Of a stretch of DNA of 47,500 bases, positions 20,877 to 30,940 are shown piece after piece. The position numbers and the translations under genes are program-made. The stretch spans positions 1 through 47,500 of the forward strand of contig CAUYUJ010008069.1 of NCBI GenBank assembly GCA_963575745.1, written 5' to 3'. The stretch's first letter is position 1. Each line of letters opens with the position of its first letter. This stretch comes from Prorocentrum cordatum. Lineage: Eukaryota; Sar; Dinophyceae; Prorocentrales; Prorocentraceae. The notes under the pieces are model-generated. The model ran no database searches. It had not been told where the DNA came from and saw nothing but the letters and a program-made list of their open reading frames with translations.

Positions 20877-21175
20877 TCGGATTCCCGAAGGAATCGATAG
20901 GAATCTCTCAGGGATCCACATGGTTCCAGAGGACAGCTATAGGGTTCTGGAGGAAATCCGTGGGAGTCCTTCGGCAATTCATAGGATTCTTGAGGAAACC
21001 CAAGGATCCCCGAAGAAATCTGTAGGAATCCTTAGGACATCCATAGGATTCCGTATGACATCCATCGCATTCCTGGGAAAGCCGACGGATTCTGGCACAA
21101 ATCCGTACGATTCTTTAGGCAATCAATCAGGTTCCGTAGGCCATCCATGTGATTCTTCGAGACACTAAACCATAA
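20877..21175. repeat. 21-bp degenerate tandem repeat, array 2
   Basis: Units such as GAATCCTTAGGACATCCATAG and GATTCCGTATGACATCCATCG are clearest at 20985-21080, related to the array at 19735-19940. Confidence 0.75.
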
Positions 21176-21294
21176 TAATCCTTAGGATGCATGTTTGCAA
21201 ACGGGATTTCTTAGTGCGCGTGTAGGTAGGGTCGTGAATATCCAATCCCCCCTTCGGGCCTCGGCGGGACAGAGGGGGTGGGACAGCGAGCAAT

Positions 21295-23109
21295 GTGCCC
21301 AGAGCTGCGAGAGTAGAACCGGCAGCAGTTTGCTTTACATATATGGGCTCAAGTTTCTATCCAGGTGGCCTCCTCTCCCAGTCGTGCGCCGTCCCACCAG
21401 GCGGCCGTTCCAACCGCAAAGCTCTCGCGGTTCGCTGCACGCGTGCTGTGGGCCTCGCTGGCGCGGGAGGAGGCCCTGGAAAACTGGGTGGATTTCGCCG
21501 CCCAAAAGTTTTCAGATGGGACGAGCAGAGCTTCGAGGAAGCTGAGGGGGCGGAGTGCAAGGAGCCTTCTAGTGAGCAGGAGAGCGAGGTCTCCCCGCCG
21601 ATGCCACCGCAACGATGGAGCACAGTGCACTACCGACCAAGGGTCGACGACAAGAAAGGCCTCGCCATGCTGCTAGTGAAAAGGTTCACGACGACGTCAG
21701 GCGAACGCCGCTGGGTGACCATCGACCCGACGGGCAGGCTCCAGGTCATCGACCTGGCAGCGACGGCGAAAGTTCGGTCCACCAAGTTCGCGGGCGTGGA
21801 CCACGGCGCTTCCCCAGGCATGTCGGCTCGCGAGAAGGCCATGGCGGTGGAGGCGGCGGATCGAGTGATAGCACCGGGAGGCATGGCGACGTCTGCCACG
21901 ATCACCCGCGACTTCAGTCGGAAGAGCCGGCCTGGTAAGAAGACCCATCGTCGTCACCTCGTGACGTGGCTGACGAAGATAGTGGGCAACGTCGTGGGCT
22001 GCGGGTGGGTTTGACGGAGCTTGGGAGGCTTCGCGGCATCTACCTTCGCGCGGCGGCGTGCGCGCGCCTACTTCAACGCTGTGGATTGGGCGAAGTGGGC
22101 GTGCAGCAGCGCCAACGAGACGGTGGAGACGGCGGAGGGCCTCAGGGAGGAGCACGAGCAGCCGGCGGAGATGCGCGAGTCGGGAGTGCTGGAGCCGCTG
22201 CACATGTCCTCGGGCACCATGTTCGTGATTGGCGCGACGGGCTCGCGCTGCCGCGGCCGGCGTTCGTGGCGCTCGGGTCGGACCGAGAAGATCGAGACAG
22301 GGTCCTCGTGGCAGTGAATTCTGCCATGGTCTGGGGGCCCTTCGCCAAGTTCCTCTGGTGCTTCGACGCCTCGCGACGAAGGCGTCGCGATGTCCGACGG
22401 CGAGGGGGGGGGGTCCGCGGGGCGCAGGACGATCAGGCAGCTGAGCGCAGTCGCGGACCAGCTGGCAGCGCTGGAGACCAAGAGCGCGGCTTCGCCATCA
22501 GTGGTGCCGACAGCGGTGGAGTCTTCGAGCAAGCCGTTGGGATCTGATCGACCAGTCTCTGAGCTGGGCGATCCCAGGCGGCATCCAGACAAAGGTCGCC
22601 CCCTCGATGGGCGCGAGGCCGCGCGGGAACGGGTCGACCGTCGCGTCGGCCACCCGCGAGATGATTCGCCTCAAGCAGTTGGGAGCAGCTGGGCGGCAAC
22701 CACATGGCGGAGGAGATGCCGCCGATCGGCGCGATGATCGACATTTCCATGGTCGGGGCGCCAGCGGACTGGATCAATTACAAGACCGAGCTCGCCGCGC
22801 GGAGGATGCGCGGGTTCGAGCGGGCGTTCGAGAACGCGAGGCAGAGGGGCGTCTGGAAGCCCCCGAATGGCGCCGAGCTGGGGCGGATGGAAGTCGAGAG
22901 TCAACTACGCCGTGCTGGATGAGCTCGACGCAAGCAAGAGCGATCAGGAGGGCCTGCTCATCGACGGGGTGGAGAAGGAGCTTCGGGAGAGGCTGGTCCA
23001 CCGCGCCCCGCTGGCAAAGTCCCTCGACAAGCTGGCCGACCACGAGAACGCGCCCCCCCCCCCCTCCCCCCCCCCCGAGAAATACGAGCAGCAAGCGACA
23101 GGAAACTAA
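21295..23109 (+). pseudogene. Unassigned GC-rich gene-like region, probably part of a retroelement
   Basis: One plus frame (21295-22014, then 22021-22317, then 22390-22737) has only a few stops and C/G-ending codons. It contains a charged part (VDDKKGLAMLLVKRFTTTSG, ERRWVTIDPTGRLQVIDL) and ANETVETAEGLREEHEQ. Frames at 22704-22922 and 22867-23109 continue with GAPADWINYKTELAARRM and a helix-like stretch ending in a poly-Pro tract at about 23055. No domain is recognised. Because the next segment carries an RT start in the same orientation, this may be the N-terminal part of that element. That is inference. Confidence 0.35.
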
Positions 23110-23142
23110 AGTTCAGGCGCCGGGCCCAGGCCGGGCGCGCCC

Positions 23143-24048
23143 TTGCTGCTGCCGCGGCCTTGGCAGCAGCTCACTTCACCTACGTGCGCAGCAGCGTTAT
23201 TTCTTGAACTTCTCATCGTGATGAGAGCGGAGTGCGAGTTCCCATCCGATGGTCGAATCAGGGGCCCGCCGGAGGTGCTGCCGCTCCTCGGCCTTCCCGA
23301 GCCCACGGCGTCGGCTTCGGGGCGATCGAGGTCTCGGACGGCCCAGGAGAGGGCGATCGGAGGCAGGGCGAACGCGGCTGCGATGTCCTTGACGGCGTCG
23401 ACGACTGGTTGGCATGACCGACTTCGAGACGCGGCATGGGGCAGCGCGGAGGAGTGGGCGATGAGCCGCGAGCTGCCGCGGAGGATTTCCGACAGGGCGC
23501 CGCAGTGCCACCGAGAGGCCCGCAACCTGAAGATGCGCGCCTCCGACGCCGAGTCCGCTTTCGAGCGGCTGGCCTCGCGAGTAAAGACTGGGCCGCGCGC
23601 GGCCATAGTTGTCTCGATCGGCGACGAGGGAGCGCCAGAACGAGGGGAAGTCATGCTCGTCGCGAGCGGCGAAGCGTCTCTGCCACCAGCGGGGGCGGAG
23701 CCATGCGACATCGAGCCGGCATCGCCGATGGCCGGGCATTGCTGCGACAGGTTCCGCGAGAAGATGGCCCCGCCGCCGAGTCAGGTGGAAGAGGCGGACA
23801 TCGAGAACGCACGCGCCTGCGCCGACCCGAGTTTACGTCGCAAGTCGGCGAGGCTGGACTTCGCTGCGAGGCTCTGGGAGTCTGGGATGCTGGGCTTCAC
23901 CAGCGTCTGCACGTCGGAGGTGGCCGTGTTCTTCGCGATGGGGGAGGCGCGCGACGACGGGGGTTTCGCGTTGAGGCCTGCGCGGGACCTGAGGCGCGCG
24001 AGCATGCGCTTCCGAAAGCCCCCTCGCCTCTACCTCGGGTCACTCTAA
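23143..24048 (+). pseudogene. Truncated reverse transcriptase (fingers only) of another retroelement
   Basis: The last 85 codons of this 301-codon frame contain ADPSLRRKSARLDFAARLW, ESGMLGF, SEVAVFFAMGE and FRKPPRLYLGS. They match a remembered dinoflagellate RT pattern: DPxLR, then F..L...GML.F, EV..FFV.K, R..FR.PP...LGS. The usual DxR before the last motif has become ARD. Motifs A to D (catalytic Asp) are absent because the frame ends at 24048, at the first bases of the LTR-like repeat (24042). The upstream 200 codons are not recognised. It seems to be an older element interrupted or truncated by the copia element to its right. Confidence 0.5.
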
Positions 24049-24314
24049 AGGGGGTTGGGCAAAGGCGAGATGTAGCGCGCGTTTTTCCTCGGCCGTTTGC
24101 GCCCAAGCGTCCGGCCGCCAAGATATGACTGCGCCTCGTCGCGAGGTGCGCTGTTTGCCACGGAGACCGAAGAACATCTTCGCTTGACATGGCTCGTCGC
24201 CCCCGCGACTCTCTCCTGCTCTTGGGACTATCGTTACTACTGTGCAACAGAGTTGGACGTGGGCTTCGCCTTGGGCGAAGCATCTGGTGGGGCCCCCCGG
24301 CCAGCTTCAAACTC
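24042..24314 (+). repeat. LTR-like dispersed repeat, copy 2 (probable 5' LTR)
   Basis: Homologous with 6525-6792 from ACTCTAAAG to CTTCAAACTC. It contains a perfect 8-bp hairpin, GCTTCGCC-TTG-GGCGAAGC, at about 24264-24282. It lies directly upstream of the gag at about 24800, as a 5' LTR should. Confidence 0.65.
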
Positions 24315-24325
24315 GGTAGCGGAGC
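24314..24325 (+). other. Candidate primer-binding site (initiator Met-tRNA type)
   Basis: CGGTAGCGGAGC directly follows the LTR-like repeat. Copia elements commonly prime from tRNA-iMet, whose 3'-end complement begins TGGTAGCAGAG in many eukaryotes; 9 of the 11 overlapping bases agree. The sequence is absent after the downstream copy of the repeat. Confidence 0.35.
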
Positions 24326-24712
24326 TGTCCTGCGGGGGACAGCTATCGCTCTACTGCTCGCCATCCACGGCGCTATGTGGTTGACAACCGACATGGTGGA
24401 ACATCAGGGCGCAGTGGCTCTGCGCGGAGGAATGTATATACATGCGCGCAATATCAAGGACGCTTGCAGCGATGCATCCGCCCACGCGGAGGTCTCCTAC
24501 TTGAGTCCTTCCTCTTTGCGCTACTGCACTCCTGAAGTCCACCCACCTGCTCCAAGTGGCAATTTCTTCGAAGATACTATGCGCGGCAACGCGCGGTGCG
24601 ACGTTGCGCCGCCTCCACCCCCACGCGCGCTGACGGCGGCGTCGCCGCGCGCGCGGCAGCAGCGCGCAACCGACTGCGACGTTCGGGGCCGCTGGATTGA
24701 TATTATGTTTAT
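24326..24712 (+). other. Leader between 5' LTR-like repeat and gag
   Basis: Open frames are present but no domain is recognised. This is the expected place for a retroelement leader. Confidence 0.35.
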
Positions 24713-26255
24713 TTGGCCTTCTATGGGTCGCCATCGGATGCGCCGTTGGGCGCGCGCAGCGCGGCGGAGACGACGCGCGCTGCCGGCCCCCACTGGGGCC
24801 CTGCCAGTAACGCACTTTTCCGCGAGTTCGTTTGCGAGGTACATGCCTGGATCAACGCGGCCGCAGGCACTGCGGCCCCCCCCCAGCGGGCCGTCGCTCT
24901 ACAACGCGGTCTGCGAGAGCTCGCAAGGACCATGGCCGCGAGAGCCCCCCCCGCAGTAACTTGCTTCGGCGTTAATATCGGCGGTCGCCACTTCAGCGCT
25001 AAGTTCGAAAACCTGGAAGAGGAACGCCGACTCAACTCGGGAACGGCTCTCATTGGCTGTCGCGCCCATGCGGGGGAACGGATCGACCGGGTGCCAGGCG
25101 CTGGCCCACTTCGAAGTAGCGCGCTTCGACGCCGGCGCCGCGGGCTTCATCGTCATAAAATTCCAGATCCAAACAGGTATACGGTTTCGAGCTCTAGCTG
25201 TTGGCACATCGCGTGCGCAGCAACTACTACAACCATTGAACCACCAAGTGCCAAGGACTCAGCAACAGTTTGCCGCCTTACTAGAGCGCACGAGGGCTCG
25301 CGCCCATCTTGTTGAGCGAACCCCTGGCAGCATTGGTGGTGCATTCAGCCATTGCCACCGCGCTGGCGTCTTGCATGGCGACACTCATGCAGGGCAACCT
25401 GCCAACAACGTCTGGAATGACGATCCACAACCAAACGAGGCCACCATTCAATTAAGCCAACAAGATGGCCAGCCCACGGGGTCGCGAGACTCCTGGGCTC
25501 GATATCAGGGGCCGTCGGCAACGGCGGCCCCTGCCCAATCCACTGCCCTCGTAGGCTAGGCGGGGCAACCCGTGGAGTCCGAATTCGAGTCTGGCACCGA
25601 CACTGATGCCTGCGCACCTCATTACTGAAGAGCAGCAGGCGCAGTGGATATTCCTAGGACACCAGATGCACAAGCGCCGATGGAGACGTTACATGCAGAT
25701 GCCCGCCTGGAAAGCGCGACGCGCAGTCCGACGGGTGCTGAGGTTACAGGGCAAGGGTCCAGGCGAGGGCAAGCGACGGAGATCACACGGCAGAGGCGTG
25801 CTAACATTCTTGGCATCTTCTACGGGTTCACAGTATGAAGCGGTCTTTCTGGGGAAAGGTAGAAGCCGTAAACGCGCCTCAGGAAAAGGGGGGGGGGGGG
25901 GCGTCGGGGCAGCCCGAATGATGCTAGCGGTTGCACCATGGAGTGTGGCATCTGCCATAGTGCCCAGCATTCTCGTCGTGAGCGCCCCCGAGGCGATGGG
26001 AATGGCAGGGGGCCGTCTATGCGTTTGGCCCAAGCCGATTCCGACATTCAGCATGTCGACTGGGGGGCTCTTCTCGCCGAATCGAAAGACAGCCCCACAG
26101 CCGTCGCCCACTTCACGTCCGCGACGCATCTGAGCGCCAGGTTATTCCTCGAGAGGTGCGCCGACGAGCTCTTGGAGGAGATCTGCGTCGGCCACGATGA
26201 GATCGACCTTGCAGACTGGCCGGCATCCCTATCGCGGGGCAACCTGCGCGCGTAG
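24713..26255 (+). pseudogene. Copia-type Gag with degenerate CCHC zinc knuckle
   Basis: At about 24818 the frame reads FREFVCEVHAWI. It is followed by ALQRGLRELARTM, then GERIDRV at about 25075. After a frame change come FEVARFDAG, QQLLQPLNHQVPRTQQQF and ERTPGSIGGAFS. This series matches dinoflagellate copia Gag proteins as I remember them. After a stop at 25557-25559 come KRRWRRYMQMPAWKARRAV, Gly/Lys-rich sequence, a 14-G run at 25888-25901 that shifts the frame, and MECGICHSAQHSRRERPRG. That last motif is C-x2-C-x4-H-x4-R, a zinc knuckle whose final Cys has become Arg. Mini-palindromes at 25389, 25560 and 26234 lie inside. Confidence 0.7.
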
Positions 26256-29200
26256 AGTTCATCGAGGACCACCGCGCGCCCGCCGATTCGGATCACGAGA
26301 TGGCGGGGGCACCTGCACATTCCGATGATATTATGTCAGCTGCGGAGGAGGAGCTCCAATTGGTGTTCCGACCGCAGGTGACCGGGAACCCCGCGCGCAG
26401 GGAAACTTGCGATGGCGGTTTTTCGCGGGGCAAGCCGCGTGACGCAGGTGACCTTTTCTGAGCGCGTTCAATGTGAACTCGGACGCAATGAAGGCTCTCA
26501 CTTCATTTTTGCACGAAACGACAGGTATTCGAGCTGCCCGGTTTGGACACGCGCATGTCGAACTGATGATGGCGATGAAGAATGGGATGCCGAGTGCTAT
26601 CAGCCATGCCACCATCGGCGGAGTCATCCGAGTAGGCGATCGAGCGCCCGCTAAGGCGGCGCGCAGCGCCCTCGTCCATTTGATCCGAGGTAATTGCCTC
26701 GGAGGGAACGTTCGCGGGGGAACCCGCATCAGGATGGCGAAAGCCCAGGTGGGCCGGTGGGCCCGATGGCCCGCGTCAACTCAGACTCGCCGGCGAACAT
26801 AAAGCCGGGCTTGCCCGCCATAGTGCCAGACGAAGACATGGATTATTGGCTGGACAAGGGTTGCACCGAGCACCAACTCCGTCACTGGTGGTCATTGAAT
26901 AATGCGAAGCGGGATGATCAAGGCAAGATCGTCCGCACCAATAGAAGAGGCGGCACCAAGACCGCTGCTACGTCGGAAAGGAAGGGCGCAAAAGGAGCCA
27001 TCATCGCGGACCGGAAATAGCATCGAGGAAAGGTCCGTGGATGTTGCAGACCACAGGCCGAAGTGCCCGATGGGGCGCGCTTCAAGGAGCCCCAATTCCG
27101 AGCGGACCCCGTGGGTCTGGCCCCACGGGGGTGGCCTAGGACGCAGGGTGGACCCAACCTGTAATCCTAGAGAAGCACTTCTGACCAAGGATGACTACCA
27201 GCCGCTAGACGATCATCAGGCACAACGCGTTGAGTAAGAATAGACAGAACTCGATGCTAATCACCGACTTAAGCGGTACAACAGAGGATACCACGAGGCC
27301 ACGCGTGAAGCACAAGTCGCCTCTTCTGCAGGGCAACCCGCCTCTTCCTCTCACGAAGGTGCCAACGAGTCTGCGGCGGACAAAAAGGACGAAACTTTTG
27401 GCCTCGCGCCAGCTGTTGATCCCACTTTACCTGCGTCTGGGTCGGAATATTCACATGCATTCTCCAGTTACGAAACCACTGATCCAGATTGGGCCATCAC
27501 TGTGCCAATGGCGGAGGACATGGGCTTGGAAAAAAGGTACGTCAGTGGCGTATCATGCCAGAAGTGCTGGGTGGATAACTTCCATGGCACGAGGCAAGCT
27601 GCTCGATGGAAGATGCAATTTGGATTGTAAAAGTAAGGTCAATATTAACACACATGGCATTTTACAAACCCGCGGGGAAGCCTTCGCCACGCAGATCCTC
27701 GCGCAAGGTCGCGGGGAAACCGGCCAAGCCCGCTAGGGCGGGGAAGCCCGCCAGGAAAGCAGACGAGCTCCCGAAGCCCCCATAGCGCCCTGACAAGAAG
27801 CGCTCTGAGAAGGAAATAGATCTATCTCCATCATCGAGTGCCCCATCAGCAAGCGCGTCGAAATCACCTGGGTCGCCGACGAGAACCTGCTCGGTAGAGG
27901 CCGACCTGGGCGCAGAGACGCCGCAACGATCCGTTGGGAAACCTGCTCGTATATCGCGCTCCACGGGGCCAGCCGCGGCGGCCGCGGCGGCGGCGTTCCG
28001 GGGCAGCAGCGCGCCCGAGCCGAAGGAACCCGCTGCGCGACGCGTTCCCGCTCCTGGCAGGAGCCGCTGGGGAGCTCGCCGGCCGGCGTCGCCGGGTGGC
28101 GCAACCATGCATCGCGCCTCGCAGCCCGACGCGGAAGGGGCGGCACTCCAGACTGCATCCGAGGCGCCAGGGGTAGCTCCGAAGGTGAGCGGGTGTCAGT
28201 ACTTTGGTATCAGCGAAAAGAGCAAGAAGCCATCTGGAAGTGCAAATTCGTCCGCAGCGCGCGCTGCTGCTTCGGCTTCTGCGGGGGCACCCGCTGCATC
28301 TGCGCGTGCATTTGCGGGGCAACCTGTTATTATCCTTGAAATAAGTGCCGGAAGCAAACGCTACTGGGGGACGCTGCCCCCCCCGACAGATAATTTTTGA
28401 CCCGGCATGCAGGGCCTATGCTGACGATGGTTCGAGCCGATAAAGGGCAGTGCATTTCTCAACTGCACGCGCAGCAACGCGCGTGACAGAGAAAACCATC
28501 GAACGTCAGCGCGTCCGCAATCAGCTGCGGCAAGAGCCAGTCCTTAACTACAGCGGCGAAGTTGAAGCACTGTGGACGATGCTCTGGAACAAAAGCCACC
28601 ATTCTATGAAGCTGCCGACACTGCTCGGGGTGGCTCACCGCAGCCACCCGGCACAAGCCATTCTACAAAGACGATATCTTGTCTCAACTGACGGAATGTG
28701 TTACCTCGTTCGACGTGTTCGACGGTTGGGCATGCTTCAGCGATTTGCTGGAAAATGGGTCACCAAAGAACTACGAATTTTATCATGATCATCACCTGGA
28801 CGCCGTTAAGGAATGCCTCAGGGGTAGGCATTGGGCATGCCAGGCACTAGCTGTATTGAAAATATGTGAGATGGTCGACCACAATTCTGGCATGCAAAAG
28901 AACCGACTCCAGGTGAAGAAGCTCACGTTCTGCGGGGGCACCCGCCCGACTTACTGCCTGCGGCCCAGCAATGGGCAGTTCAGTCCAGGCATTAGATGCC
29001 CAGAATCAGTGCACTCTCGAGTGACAGACTTGACGGAGGCGGGAGCACCCCGCTATCTCATACACGGGACTAAATGGGCGAGCATCCCGAATATATAGAA
29101 CGTCGGACTGACATGCCGAAGCCAAGACAATCCAAAGAAAAACTGAGGCAGACAGATGATTCATGGATGCCCAGATTTGCCTGGCGATGAGCGTATCCAG

Positions 29201-29461
29201 TGAGGCCTACGGATGGACTCCGAGGTTCTGATCTTAGTAAGCCTCAAGACCTTGGTTCGAGATGGTACCCCAGTATGGCGATCCGCCAATGATATCATCA
29301 CGACCTCGGGGGTGAAGGTCGTATCCTGGTGAGTCCCTTTGTCCAACTTCTCTGCATCAAGCACAACAAGCAGGAATGTGAGCACCACCGAGTTGGGCAG
29401 GCATGGGCCATATTGACACTCGGTGGGGTAAACGGGCAAGGTTTAAGCTCGCACCGATGGA
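26256..29461 (+). pseudogene. Linker region of the second copia element, rich in mini-palindromes
   Basis: Frame-broken, compositionally biased coding remnant. Recognisable pieces are VEFIEDHRAPADSDHEMAG; AMKALTSFLHETTGIRAARF (about 26479-26540); DEDMDYWLDKGCTEHQLRHW (about 26830-26890); a Lys/Ala/Pro/Ser-rich stretch starting at ATG 27654 with a stop at 27783-27785 and running to 28400; and VTSFDVFDGWACFSDLLENG (about 28700-28760). None matches a domain I can name. It sits between the Gag zinc knuckle and the RING and protease part. Ala-Gly-X-Pro-Ala sequences recur every 50-400 bp. Confidence 0.5.
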
Positions 29462-30940
29462 ATGGTACGAAACACCATTCGATCCTCCACACTGAAGGGA
29501 TGGATCATACCAGACACTCCGTTCAACCTGCGTGTGCCCAGGCTGAGCTCACCTACAGAAGAGGTACATCTTGCTTCGATATTCATGCTACAAGAGGTGA
29601 ATCCAGCGGGGGCACCTGCAGACGGCTCTGATGGATCCTGGATTCAGGCCCAGAGTGCCGATGTGTCGGGTACCACATTTAGTGGTGCAACGCCAAACGA
29701 TGAGCTTTTGGCCAACGATCCGTGGCGCAACCACGCGCAGCAGCTGCCTGCTCCTGCGGGGCAACCCGCTGGGTTTGCGCCCATGAGCGGGCCCGCAACT
29801 CTGTTTGGCACTCCACAGAGTGCTGGTAGCACAAACGGCCTACAGGCCAGACTCCAGCGAGGATGGATCCGCAGCTCTATCAGGCCTTACAGGCCACATC
29901 GCCTTCTGCATCCCCACTTGCTGCAGCACCACAAACTGCGCCGACCTGGCAGCCAGTGATCATGGACCAGTACGGCAAGATGAGGCCCACGTTGGAGGCT
30001 GCCCAGAGGGTCGGCAGTATGCTGTGACAGCAGCAGTGGATGCACAGACGGATGCAGGAGGCTATGGGGAGCATGAGGTGGGAAGACCTGCCACATGCAA
30101 ATTCGACTCCACCTTGGGAGTGTGCCTGACGCAAATCCGTCGCCGAATCATCCGAACCGATATGTATACAGACCTGCGTTCCTCAGCCACCCAGGCTCTG
30201 ATCCGACAGCGGCCAATAGGCCGGTGGCGCCGCATATGGATTCGGCCATGTTCCCTGAATGCTACGCGCAGACGACCGGGGTTCCTCGGGTCGGAAGTCA
30301 ACCCGAAAATCCGTGCGTCAGGGCGGCAGCGGATGACTTTTACGGGTCTCAGCTCACAAGAGGATCGGGATACGTGTCCTGTATTTCAGGTCAGGTGCCG
30401 CACTACGGGTACTTGGCATCCCCCATGGACAAAAATGTGAATCCACATGGCCCAGAGCTTGTTGCACCTGCATCGTTGGGGGAGCTGCGTCTTGAAATAT
30501 TGGCCACACCGGTAGCTGCGGGGCCACCTGCAAATATGCCAGCGAGTCCTGCAGCTCCACCGAGCCGCTATGCAACGGGAGAAACTACGTTTGAGCGGCA
30601 ATCGCGCACAAGGCCATCAGCTACGCCACTGATCATCAGTGACGACGATTTCACTACATGTGCTGTGTACCTTGAAAAGTTTGCATGCCATGATAAGGTA
30701 TGGGAGCTCCAATGCGGCCACATCTTCCACGCGCTCTGTTGGGGCCGCGCTGCGCAGGCACACGTGGGCCGACAGCTGGCGGGCGCCCCCGACGAGGCGC
30801 CGCGTGCCGCATGCCGAGGTGAAGGACTGATCGCAGCTGATTTCATTGCGCCCTCGCAGGCGAGCACAATGCGGAGAACCGACACAAGGAGAGACTCACC
30901 AGGGCAAATGAATTCAGGGACCTTCGTGAAGAACTGAACG
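29462..30940 (+). pseudogene. RING-H2 domain of the second copia element (two ligands lost)
   Basis: The 30095-30937 frame contains DDDFTTCAVYLEKF, then about 15 residues on LQCGHIFHALCWG, and later PRAACRGEG. This is the RING-H2 order: Cys at 30659, Cys at 30713, His at 30719, His at 30728, Cys at 30737 and a Cys near 30806. The second Cys of the first pair is Tyr (30668) and the first Cys of the last pair is Arg. RING-H2 domains usually act as E3 ubiquitin ligases, and I recall similar ones inside dinoflagellate copia polyproteins. The upstream part (29462-30090) is Pro/Ala-rich linker with two mini-palindromes (29606, 29756) and frame breaks. Confidence 0.6.

Noticed and set aside
21334-21352. 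TATGGGCTCAAG, resembling the end of the dinoflagellate spliced leader
   Set aside because: The upstream bases do not match the leader (CCATTTTGGCTCAAG), and an extra G is present.
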